64,000 bases of DNA from Gorillibacterium massiliense (GTDB taxonomy: Bacteria; Bacillota; Bacilli; Paenibacillales; NBRC-103111). This document shows, one piece after another, positions 1-7,289 of this stretch; the stretch's first letter is position 1; each line of letters begins with the position of its first letter. The position numbers and the translations under genes were made by a program. The stretch spans positions 186,001-250,000 of the forward strand of contig NZ_CBQR020000102.1 of assembly GCF_000455485.1 (NCBI RefSeq). The letters are read 5' to 3'. Below the pieces are notes generated by a model. The model did not search any database, was not told the origin of the DNA, and saw only the letters and a list, made by a program, of their open reading frames with translations.

Positions 1-50
1 ATTTTAATATTATTATATTAAAAATGTACAATAAATCATTGACAAACACA

Positions 51-64
51 ATAAACCGCTTTCA
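51..64. promoter_or_regulatory. Possible cre (CcpA) site upstream of the first SDR
   Basis: The 14-mer ATAAACCGCTTTCA matches the cre consensus TGWNANCGNTNWCA at all positions but the first two. A TTGACA hexamer lies just upstream at 39-44, but no good -10 follows at 17 bp, so the promoter itself is not called. Confidence 0.3.
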
Positions 65-124
65 AAGAGATCTACACTGAGGTTGCAGAGAACATCCATT
101 ACACTGCAGAAAGGGAAGAGCCAA

Positions 125-880
125 ATGTTGGACAATAAAATCGCTATCGTTACTGGAGCAGGAAGCGGCATCGGCCGAGCAAGCAGCTTAAAAATGGCGG
201 GCTATGGCGCGAGTATCGTTGCCGTCGATTTCAACGAGGCATCCGGCCAGGAGACTGTTAAGCTTATTCAGGAACAAGGCGGGGAAGCGATCTTCGTGCA
301 AGCTGACGTATCAAAAAGCGAGGATGTTCAGCGTTATGTAAAGGCAGCAAAGGATGCCTATGGCCGTATCGATATTTTCTTTAACAATGCCGGTATCGTA
401 CAGAAGTTCGCGAAGCTCGCGGACGTTGACGAGAACGAATTCGACAGGGTCATGAACGTAAATGTCCGGGGGGTCTTCCTCGGCATGAAATATGTTTTGA
501 AGGTAATGGAGGAGCAAGGAAGCGGAACGATCATTAATACGGCTTCAACCGCGGGAGTAAAGAGCGAGCACAGCGCTTCCGCTTATTCAGCAAGCAAGCA
601 TGCGGTTGTCGGTCTGACGAAAGGCGCGGCGATCGAGTATGTGAAGAAAGGCATCCGCGTCAACGGCATTTGCCCGGGTGGAGTTGAAACAGCACTGACT
701 AAGAGCGTAGGACAAGCTTTCACGTCGGGCGGATACGTGCCGGAGGAAGTCGGCAATATGCGTATGGGCCGCTTTGCGCAGCCAAACGAGCTGGCGGAAG
801 TCGTCTCTTTCCTCGCTTCCGATCGCGCCAGCTACATGACAGGCTCCATCGTAGTGGTTGACGGTGGCCTGACGCTTTAA
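125..880 (+). CDS. SDR family NAD(P)-dependent oxidoreductase
   Basis: A classical short-chain dehydrogenase of 251 residues. The Rossmann glycine motif TGAGSGIG lies near residue 10, NNAG near 86, and the catalytic Ser and YSASK Tyr/Lys lie at about 140-160. The C-terminal ASYMTGSIVVVDGG is typical of glucose-1-dehydrogenase and 3-oxoacyl reductase-like members. The acidic residue after beta-2 (VAVDF) suggests NAD preference. The start at 125 is preferred over an in-frame ATG at 83 because AAGGGAAGAG precedes it at normal spacing. The next gene, another SDR, follows 29 bp downstream on the same strand, so the two probably form an operon ending at the terminator near 1735. The substrate cannot be read from the sequence. 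Confidence 0.9.
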   Translation: MLDNKIAIVTGAGSGIGRASSLKMAGYGASIVAVDFNEASGQETVKLIQEQGGEAIFVQADVSKSEDVQRYVKAAKDAYGRIDIFFNNAGIVQKFAKLADVDENEFDRVMNVNVRGVFLGMKYVLKVMEEQGSGTIINTASTAGVKSEHSASAYSASKHAVVGLTKGAAIEYVKKGIRVNGICPGGVETALTKSVGQAFTSGGYVPEEVGNMRMGRFAQPNELAEVVSFLASDRASYMTGSIVVVDGGLTL

Positions 881-909
881 GTCTATCCGATACAGGGAGG
901 TAACCAAAT

Positions 910-1659
910 ATGAAACTTCAGGACAGAGTAGCGATTATTACAGGTGGAGCCTCTGGCATCGGGCGCGGTATTGCCCACGCGATGGCCAAGGAAGGCGCGA
1001 AGGTTGTCATTGTAGACATCAACGAAGAACACGGAATGGCTACAGAGAAAGAACTGAATGAAATCAGTCAAGGTAAATTCATCAATGCAAATCTTAGAGA
1101 CCGTTCTGACCTCAAGCGTATTGTAGACGAAACGGTAAACGCCTTTGGACAAATCAACATCCTCGTCAATAACGCACACGTCTCCAAACAGGTGATGTTT
1201 GCCGAAACAACTCCGGAGGATTTGGCGCTCTCGTTCGAAACCAGCTTCTACCCGACCTTTTTCTTGATGCAGCTATGTTACCCGCACCTAAAAGAAACGA
1301 AAGGCTCGGTCATCAACTTTGCCTCCGGCGCCGGCCTTTCCGGCATGCCCACTCAAGCGGCTTACGGCTCGGCTAAGGAAGCTATTCGCGGGCTGTCGCG
1401 CGTAGCGGCCAACGAATGGGGCATCGACGGCATCAACGTAAACTGCATCAGTCCGATCGCCAATTCGCCAGGCGTACAAAAGTGGAGCGAGCTTTTCCCT
1501 GCCGAATATCAAGCGATGATCGATGCCATCCCATTGAGACGAATTGGCGACACCGAACACGATATCGGGCGCGTTGCCGTATTTCTGGCCAGCGACGATT
1601 CCAGCTACATGACAGGACAGACGCTAATGGTCGACGGCGGTTCTATCATGCTGCGGTAA
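910..1659 (+). CDS. SDR family oxidoreductase (second of the pair)
   Basis: A second classical SDR, 249 residues, preceded by a strong GGGAGG ribosome-binding site. It has TGGASGIG near residue 11, an unusual NNAH instead of NNAG near residue 87, a catalytic Ser near 136 and the YGSAK Tyr/Lys near 152. It ends in a typical YMTGQTLMVDGG. VIVDI after beta-2 suggests NAD(H). NNAG is normally conserved, so the His may mark a divergent subfamily, although the catalytic Tyr-Lys pair is intact. Being co-transcribed with another SDR suggests two steps in one catabolic oxidation, for example of a polyol or sugar acid. That is inference from context only. Confidence 0.88.
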   Translation: MKLQDRVAIITGGASGIGRGIAHAMAKEGAKVVIVDINEEHGMATEKELNEISQGKFINANLRDRSDLKRIVDETVNAFGQINILVNNAHVSKQVMFAETTPEDLALSFETSFYPTFFLMQLCYPHLKETKGSVINFASGAGLSGMPTQAAYGSAKEAIRGLSRVAANEWGIDGINVNCISPIANSPGVQKWSELFPAEYQAMIDAIPLRRIGDTEHDIGRVAVFLASDDSSYMTGQTLMVDGGSIMLR

Positions 1660-1716
1660 AAACAGTTGCCAAAAACAAAGTAGACCCTTCAAGTTAAATA
1701 CGATTCAATACGTTAA

Positions 1717-1753
1717 AAAATCCCTCACCCCCGAATGGCGGTTGAGGGATTTT
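1717..1753 (+). terminator. Rho-independent terminator after the SDR pair
   Basis: The arms AAAATCCCTCA and TGAGGGATTTT form a stem with a GC-rich core and a T-rich 3' side. It lies 58 bp after the second SDR stop and before the Pho-box array of the next operon. Confidence 0.8.
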
Positions 1754-1787
1754 CGCTATTTTGGCGACTTCCCGCCATCTATGAACC

Positions 1788-1848
1788 TTTACAATTTCTC
1801 TACAAAAAATATACCTTCTTTTTACAATTCAGCGAAACTCCGTTAACA
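1788..1848 (+). promoter_or_regulatory. Phased PhoP-box array upstream of the pst operon
   Basis: TTTACA (1788), TCTACA (1799), TATACC (1810), TTTACA (1821) and TTAACA (1843) start at exact multiples of 11 bp. Only the 1832 position is non-consensus. PhoP of Bacillus binds TT(A/C/T)ACA repeats separated by about 5 bp, which is this spacing. A TATATT element at 1873-1878 could be the -10. This predicts phosphate-starvation control of the following genes. Confidence 0.7.
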
Positions 1849-1952
1849 AACGGAAGGGAAAATGTACCTAGTTATATTTTACCAGACTCAGAGAATCAGG
1901 GTGGCAGTAGAATTCGTTGCAAGTAACCAAATCCATTCAAGCAGGTGAAAAG

Positions 1953-3353
1953 ATGAAAAGCAAAGTCAGCCGTTTTGTTCTCGCAAGCGCCCTCCTCGCA
2001 GCCGCCGTCGTGCCCGCAACCGCCGGTGCCGCACCCGTTCCCGCCGCAGTAAAGACATCCATCAGTTCCGTCTCCATCTCTTTCAATGGAGAAGCCCGTA
2101 ACATTCGGGTTATCCAATCAGGGGACACCACGCTCTACAGCATCAAAGATCTTGCGGAAGGTTACGGATTAAAAGCGGAATACTCCAACAACACCGTTCT
2201 CGTTAAAGGAAATAATACGGTACGGGTAAATGTAGGGAAAGCCGACTATACGGTCAATGGCCAAACCGCCCAATTCTCGACGAATACCCAGCTTGTGCAA
2301 GACTCGCTTTTCATCGAACTCACTCCTTTCGTTAAAGCTCTTGGCGGAACGGTTCTGGAACTAAACGGCGCCACGAGCATTTACACATTCCCGCTTCTGA
2401 GCGGATCCTTCAGCCACCCTCAATGGATTAACAACGATGAACTGATCGCTGCTGCTGAAGGAGACGATTCCTCCGCTCTCTACCAGATCAATCCGGTCAC
2501 TTTAGCGAGCGAGAAACTCTCGAGAAATGAAAATAGCCTGCAGCCGGTCATTTCCCCGGATGGAATGTACGGCGCGTTCGTGGACAGCAGAGCCCAATTG
2601 CAGCTGCTCCAACTGAACAATGGCGTCAACACTCCGCTCGGCATCGACACCACGACCAAAACCGATCTGGTATGGTCCTCAGACAGCAAAAAGATTTTCT
2701 TTATCCAAGGCGACAACCAGGAGAAAATCTCCAGCATTGACCTGGTTACGCGTTCGATCACCACAATCCTTGACGACAAGGTTAATTTCAAGTCGGATCT
2801 GCGAGTAACGCCGGACAACAAAACGTTCCTGTACACCGTCAATGTGACGGGCACCGCCGTGAACGATGCTAACTCCACCTTAGAATCGCTGACCATCGAT
2901 TTCTCCAAAGCCGGCCAGCAGCTTTATCTTCTGGATTCCGCTACCAAAGACGCCAAGCCGGTTCAGCTGACCACCGCAAACGACAATAAACTCTCGCCCC
3001 TGCTGCTTCCTGACGGTCATGCCGTGTACGTAAGCTTTAATCCAGATGGCGATTCGGTAACCGGCAGCCTGAAATTGTCCGCAGAAGCGGGCAAATTCAC
3101 GGATCTCCTCTCCGGACTGGACGTAGAATCCACCCTGTTGACCGCTTCTGGGCAACTGATCGCCATCGTCTCCGAAGGGGACCTCACCACCGTTTATGCG
3201 GTGAAAGAAAACGGCGTGAAAACGAAGCTCTTTTCCACAAGCTTGGATATAACTGAACTTGCCCCGTCCCCAGATGGAAGCCGCTTTGCCGCTATCGTTG
3301 ACGGAAAAGTCATCGTATTTAAAAACAACACAGTAACGCAAGTTACGGAATAA
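1953..3353 (+). CDS. Secreted copper-amine-oxidase N-domain / beta-propeller-like protein in the pst operon
   Basis: A 466-residue exported protein. A Sec signal peptide covers residues 1-27 (VVPATAGAA, signal peptidase I type, no lipobox Cys). It is followed by a copper amine oxidase N-terminal-like domain at about 40-140 (YSIKDLAEGYGL, FIELTPFVKALGGT), a stalk-type wall or matrix domain common in Paenibacillus. Residues 150-466 carry repeated blades resembling TolB/WD40-like propellers (QPVISPDGMYGAFVDS, LVWSSDSKKIFFI, LAPSPDGSRFAAIVDG). The start at 1953 follows GCAGGTGAAAAG; an upstream in-frame start at 1917 has no such site. pstS follows 43 bp downstream, so the protein is probably made in phosphate starvation as an extracellular or wall-associated partner. 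Its molecular role is unknown. Confidence 0.8.
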   Translation: MKSKVSRFVLASALLAAAVVPATAGAAPVPAAVKTSISSVSISFNGEARNIRVIQSGDTTLYSIKDLAEGYGLKAEYSNNTVLVKGNNTVRVNVGKADYTVNGQTAQFSTNTQLVQDSLFIELTPFVKALGGTVLELNGATSIYTFPLLSGSFSHPQWINNDELIAAAEGDDSSALYQINPVTLASEKLSRNENSLQPVISPDGMYGAFVDSRAQLQLLQLNNGVNTPLGIDTTTKTDLVWSSDSKKIFFIQGDNQEKISSIDLVTRSITTILDDKVNFKSDLRVTPDNKTFLYTVNVTGTAVNDANSTLESLTIDFSKAGQQLYLLDSATKDAKPVQLTTANDNKLSPLLLPDGHAVYVSFNPDGDSVTGSLKLSAEAGKFTDLLSGLDVESTLLTASGQLIAIVSEGDLTTVYAVKENGVKTKLFSTSLDITELAPSPDGSRFAAIVDGKVIVFKNNTVTQVTE

Positions 3354-3396
3354 TTCGCATCCTAACCTAACTCTTTCCCGAAAGGTGATATCCTCC

Positions 3397-4251
3397 ATGA
3401 AAAAGATGAGTAAAGTATTTCTGACCGCCGTTGCCGCCATTATGGTTATGACCACTGGCCTAACAGCAGAAGCTAAATCGACCCTGAAAGGCAAAATCAC
3501 CATCAACGGATCCACAGCGCTGCTGCCCCTTACCCAGCAAGCCGCCAAGGAATTCCGCACCAAGAACCCCGGCGTTACCATCGCCGCTTCCGGCAAAGGC
3601 TCCGTAACCGGTCCCCAATCCGTTGAGAAAGGCATCGCCGACATCGGCGCTTGCGACTGGGATGCCAGCACAGACGTACCGGGCTTCAAAAAGTTTACGG
3701 GCCAAGTAGCCAACAAAGTCGCGGCGATCCCCTTCGCTGCCGTCGTGAACAATAACGTGAGCGTCAGCAACTTGACCACCCAGCAATTGAAAGATATTTT
3801 CTCCGGTAAAATCAAAAACTGGAAGGAAGTCGGCGGCCAAGACGGGGAAATCGTCATCATCAACCGGGCGTTCGGTTCCGGCACCCGCGTCAACTTTCAA
3901 ATGAAGGCGCTGGAGAACGGCGATATCAACAAACGCGATAAGAACTACAAGGAAGTCGGTTCCAGCGGCGAGATGAAGACCAACGTCGCCAACACGAAGA
4001 ACGCCATCGGTTTTCTCGACCTTGTCTATGTGAACAGCGATCTTAAGGCGCTGAAAATCAACGATGTCGAGGCTTCCCCGGCAAACGTCATCAACGGCAC
4101 CTACAAAGTGTGGAGCTACGGCTACTACATGACCAAGGGCCAACCTACCGGCGTCACGAAGGCTTTCATCGACTATGTGCAAAGCAGTGACTTCCAACAA
4201 GGCTCCGTGAAAAAAATGAAATTCATCCCGCTCAACTCCATCAAGAAATAA
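3397..4251 (+). CDS. pstS: Phosphate ABC transporter substrate-binding protein PstS
   Basis: A periplasmic-type phosphate-binding protein of 284 residues, catching phosphate for the PstCA channel. The mature N-terminus carries the expected phosphate-binding GSTALLPL loop near residue 38. SGKGSVTGPQSVEKG, IADIGACDW and the family motif NRAFGSGTRVNF follow. The start at 3397 is chosen because GAAAGGTGAT precedes it; a GTG at 3385 is in frame but overlaps that site. The signal peptide ends GLTAEA/K and contains no cysteine, so this PstS is not an evident lipoprotein, unlike the usual Gram-positive form. The hairpin that follows probably sets its level relative to the permeases. Confidence 0.93.
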   Translation: MKKMSKVFLTAVAAIMVMTTGLTAEAKSTLKGKITINGSTALLPLTQQAAKEFRTKNPGVTIAASGKGSVTGPQSVEKGIADIGACDWDASTDVPGFKKFTGQVANKVAAIPFAAVVNNNVSVSNLTTQQLKDIFSGKIKNWKEVGGQDGEIVIINRAFGSGTRVNFQMKALENGDINKRDKNYKEVGSSGEMKTNVANTKNAIGFLDLVYVNSDLKALKINDVEASPANVINGTYKVWSYGYYMTKGQPTGVTKAFIDYVQSSDFQQGSVKKMKFIPLNSIKK

Positions 4252-4290
4252 TTGGGCGGCCTACTGTTTGCCCGTTGAATCGTTCTTCAG

Positions 4291-4328
4291 ATCAGTCGGC
4301 CCTCACACCGTAATCGGGGCCGGCTGAT
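4291..4328 (+). promoter_or_regulatory. Intercistronic hairpin between pstS and pstC
   Basis: ATCAGTCGGCCC pairs with GGGCCGGCTGAT around a 14-base loop, followed by TATTGATTT. It resembles an mRNA-stabilising or partial-termination hairpin that would allow excess PstS over the membrane subunits. The T-tract is poor, so full termination is unlikely. Confidence 0.65.
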
Positions 4329-4357
4329 TATTGATTTAGGGAGGCACCTGGAAACCT

Positions 4358-5305
4358 ATGAATAAACCCTCAGTCGAACTCTACCCGGAAATCGTGAAGC
4401 AGCCAAGGGCACGGCTATCACTCTTCGGAAACCGACATTCCCGGACGTTGGCGGCGAACCGCCTCGCGGGCTTCTTTTACCTGCTGTGCATCCTGGCGCT
4501 CTGCTTCGTACTGGGTATGATCCTCATAATGATTGGAAGAACCGGCCTGCTCACCTTCGGGGACATTTCTCTCCGTGCCTTCCTGTCCCTGAATTGGACT
4601 CCCGAGGATGACCAATTCGGCGCAGGCTCCCTCATCCTCGGCACGCTCATGCTGACCGGCCTGACGATGCTCTTCGCCGTTCCCCTATCCATCGGGATCG
4701 CGATCTTTCTCTCAGTCATCGCACCACCCTGGGTTAAACGCCTGCTTCGCCCCCTCATGGATATGCTCGTCGGGATTCCTTCCGTCGTTTACGGCTATAT
4801 CGGTTTAACGGTGATCGTTCCTATCATCCAGCGGGCGTCCGGGGAAAATCTAGGTGATGGCCTATTAGCCGCCGCTCTCGTTCTGACCCTTATGATCCTC
4901 CCCACGGTGAGCCGCATCAGTGATGATGCCATCACGGCTGTTCCCGAACGGTATCGGGAAGCCTCTTACGCTCTAGGATCCACTCGGCTGCAGCTTATCA
5001 CCCGCATCCTGCTGCCCTCCGCCAGCCGCGGGATCATTACCGCCGTCATCCTCGGCATGGCCCGGGCGATCGGCGAAACGATGGCCGTCGTCATGGTCAT
5101 CGGCAATACCGCCCAACTAGCGAAGTCTCTGGTAATGCCAACCGCCGTCTTAACCAGCAACATTGTCATGCAGATTTCCAATGTCGAGTTTAACTCCACT
5201 TGGAACCACGCCCTTTATTTGATGGCCTTCCTGCTGCTGCTCATTTCCCTGCTGCTCATCATCATCATCCGGTTTATCCGGCCCAAAAAGGAGGAGAGCG
5301 CATGA
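4358..5305 (+). CDS. pstC: Phosphate ABC transporter permease PstC
   Basis: An inner-membrane permease of 315 residues with about six membrane segments, the first at residues 35-60 after a basic cytoplasmic N-terminus. The inner loop at about 225-245, MARAIGETMAVVMVIGN, is the coupling (EAA) motif of PstC. RASGENLGDGLLAAALVLTLM is also typical. AGGGAGGCACC upstream of 4358 is the ribosome-binding site. Its stop overlaps the start of pstA (ATGA), so the two permeases are translationally coupled and should form the PstCA heterodimer. The ATPase PstB needed to energise it is not encoded in the window. Confidence 0.93.
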   Translation: MNKPSVELYPEIVKQPRARLSLFGNRHSRTLAANRLAGFFYLLCILALCFVLGMILIMIGRTGLLTFGDISLRAFLSLNWTPEDDQFGAGSLILGTLMLTGLTMLFAVPLSIGIAIFLSVIAPPWVKRLLRPLMDMLVGIPSVVYGYIGLTVIVPIIQRASGENLGDGLLAAALVLTLMILPTVSRISDDAITAVPERYREASYALGSTRLQLITRILLPSASRGIITAVILGMARAIGETMAVVMVIGNTAQLAKSLVMPTAVLTSNIVMQISNVEFNSTWNHALYLMAFLLLLISLLLIIIIRFIRPKKEESA

Positions 5306-6183
5306 TCCATCCAGCCCCTGTGAAAAAAAGGGTCCCCCTCTCCCGCTATTTGGATAAGCTCTCTACCGGACTATTCTGGCTGTTGGGCCTCATTGTCACC
5401 GCCCTGATCCTCTGGCTTCTGTTTACCATCGTCCGAAAAGGCCTACCGATGCTCTCCCTCGACTTTCTCCGCAAGCCGCCGGAAGAATTGGACTTAGGAG
5501 GCGGAATCGGGCCGGAGCTGTTCAACTCCTTTTATGTCCTGTTCATCTCTCTGCTGATCTCACTGCCCATCGGCATCGGAGCGGGCATTTACATGGCCGA
5601 ATATGCGCCTAACAACAAGTTCACGGAGTTTCTGCGTATCTGCGTAGAAGGGCTGGCTTCCGTTCCGTCCATCGTATTCGGACTCCTTGGAATCGCAATA
5701 TTCGTCCAATATTTCCACCTTGGGCTGACTATTCTCGGCGCAGGGGTCAGCTTGGCATTCCTGAATCTGCCGGTCCTCACCAGCGTCACTGAAGAGGCTG
5801 TGCGAGCCGTTCCCCGAGAGCTTCGGGAAGCCGCATACGCCCTTGGCTCCACAAAATCCCAGGTCATCCGCACCGTCGTCCTCCCCGCTGCCCTCGCGGG
5901 TATCGTTACCGGCGCCTGCCTTGTGGCAGGTCGGGCGTTCGGCGAATCCGCTGTCATTATTTTGACGGCCGGTCTTAGCACCTCAGGAAAAATGTGGGAT
6001 TTCAGCCTGTTCTCTCCCGGAGAAACACTGGCTGTCCATCTCTGGTACGTCCAGTCGGAAGCCATCGTCGAGGATGCGCGGCAGATTGCCGACAAATCCG
6101 CGGCGGTGCTCGTGATCGTCGTCCTGCTGATCAATCTGGTATTCCGAGTCCCCTTGTGGCTGAGAGACCGGAGAATGAAGTGA
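5302..6183 (+). CDS. pstA: Phosphate ABC transporter permease PstA
   Basis: The partner permease, 293 residues, with about six membrane helices. The family signatures are EFLRICVEGLASVPSIVFG near 112 and the coupling loop VAGRAFGESAVIILTAG near 212. The start at 5302 overlaps the pstC stop and follows AAGGAGGAGAGCGC; an in-frame upstream start at 5200 would lie deep inside pstC and is rejected. A rho-independent terminator lies 35 bp after the stop, so the operon ends here without pstB or phoU. Those genes must be elsewhere if the system works as in other bacteria. Confidence 0.93.
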   Translation: MIHPAPVKKRVPLSRYLDKLSTGLFWLLGLIVTALILWLLFTIVRKGLPMLSLDFLRKPPEELDLGGGIGPELFNSFYVLFISLLISLPIGIGAGIYMAEYAPNNKFTEFLRICVEGLASVPSIVFGLLGIAIFVQYFHLGLTILGAGVSLAFLNLPVLTSVTEEAVRAVPRELREAAYALGSTKSQVIRTVVLPAALAGIVTGACLVAGRAFGESAVIILTAGLSTSGKMWDFSLFSPGETLAVHLWYVQSEAIVEDARQIADKSAAVLVIVVLLINLVFRVPLWLRDRRMK

Positions 6184-6218
6184 ACCCTTCTATCACGTAT
6201 CCGCTATATAGCTAAAAA

Positions 6219-6263
6219 GCACAAAGCCTCTTCCATCTTCGGAAAAGGTTTTGTGCCTTTTTT
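6219..6263 (+). terminator. Rho-independent terminator of the pst operon
   Basis: GCACAAAGCCTCTTCC pairs with GGAAAAGGTTTTGTGC (with G-U pairs) around a short ATCTTC loop, followed by CTTTTTT. Confidence 0.9.
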
Positions 6264-6290
6264 GCGTTGCGTTGCCAACCAAAGGATGGA

Positions 6291-7016
6291 TTAAAAGGGG
6301 TTTGTTGCAATGAAGCTCGCCGCTTTCACATACATCCGCGGATTGATTTTCAATTGGTCGACAATGAACTCCGCAATATCTTCAGGCTGAACGAATTTGG
6401 AGTCATTGTTTTCCTTAATCAGACTCAGGTCAAGGGCCAGGTCGGTGGCAACCGTGCTTGGGGTCAAGGTGGATACCCGAATATTGTTGCGGCGCACTTC
6501 TTGGGCAAGGGACTCGGAAAAACCGATCACCGCGAATTTCGATGCGCTGTATGCGCTTGAGGTAGCGGCTCCGTTTAATCCGTTCGTGGAGGAGATATTG
6601 ATGATATCTCCGCGGTTTTTTTCGATCAATTGCGGCAGTACGGCACGCGTTACATAGTAAGTGCCCAATACATTGGTATCGATCATCCGTTTCCACTCTT
6701 CCGGATCCATCTCCAGAACCGTGCCGAAGGTGGCAATGCCCGCGTTATTGATCAGAATATCCGCAGGTCCCAGTTCAGCTTTTAACGCTTCAACCGCGGC
6801 ATCGACTTGCTCCTTCGAGGAAATATCAACTGCCGCATATGCTGCTTTCACGCCTAAACCTTCCAGATCGGCGGCTACTTCCTTTAAGAGTGTTTCCGTT
6901 CTTGCCAGCAAGCCAACGTTTACGCCTTCTTTCGCCAGTGCGATAGCCGCCGCTTTTCCGATCCCTCTTGCTCCGCCGGTTACAATTGCAACTTTTCCTT
7001 TTAGTGATTGTGCCAT
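6291..7016 (-). CDS. SDR family oxidoreductase, 3-ketoacyl-ACP reductase-like
   Basis: A classical SDR of 241 residues. TGGARGIG near residue 13, NNAG near 90, ISSTNG near 140 and YSASK near 153 give the complete Ser-Tyr-Lys set. An Arg after beta-2 (LLARTE) favours NADP(H), as in FabG-like and YvrD/YmfI-like reductases. The start at 7016 has GAGAGGAG upstream on the minus strand. The gene stands alone, convergent with the pst operon, whose terminator lies in the 107 bp gap. It is only moderately similar in motif detail to the two SDRs at the start of the window, so a recent duplication is unlikely. The substrate is unknown. Confidence 0.88.
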   Translation of the reverse strand: MAQSLKGKVAIVTGGARGIGKAAAIALAKEGVNVGLLARTETLLKEVAADLEGLGVKAAYAAVDISSKEQVDAAVEALKAELGPADILINNAGIATFGTVLEMDPEEWKRMIDTNVLGTYYVTRAVLPQLIEKNRGDIINISSTNGLNGAATSSAYSASKFAVIGFSESLAQEVRRNNIRVSTLTPSTVATDLALDLSLIKENNDSKFVQPEDIAEFIVDQLKINPRMYVKAASFIATNPF

Positions 7017-7103
7017 TACAGTATGCTCCTCTCGATTTTCTGTCTACCCGTATTACCCGTCATTATATAGGGAAGGAACGAAAGAATACAAGGATTCCGT
7101 CCC

Positions 7104-7235
7104 TGCAAAACCTGATTATTCTTCCAATCGCTGTTGCGCTCAGATTCCATGATTAGACAACTTCATAAAGGTAGGAATCTGATCGCAAAGGCGACCGCTA
7201 ACGCTTTTCCAGAACAATCGGTTTCTCCGCTCCTT
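7104..7235. repeat. Copy A of a two-copy intergenic repeat (partner at 38578-38653)
   Basis: Positions 7104-7125 are identical to 38578-38599, and 7203-7235 are identical to 38621-38653. The part at about 7176-7202 also aligns imperfectly. Copy A carries about 50 extra bases between the two blocks. On the minus strand the right block reads EGAEKPIVLEKR then TAG, matching the C-terminal tail of the LysR protein encoded over copy B. Confidence 0.75.
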
Positions 7236-7289
7236 CATCCCGTTCTTTCGTTTCTTCCCTATAGTATACATCGGAATGATTTTCTATTT

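Noticed and set aside
2880-3893. 337-codon minus-strand frame across the propeller gene and pstS
   Set aside because: Antisense to two genes with clear signal peptides and family motifs; low-complexity translation.
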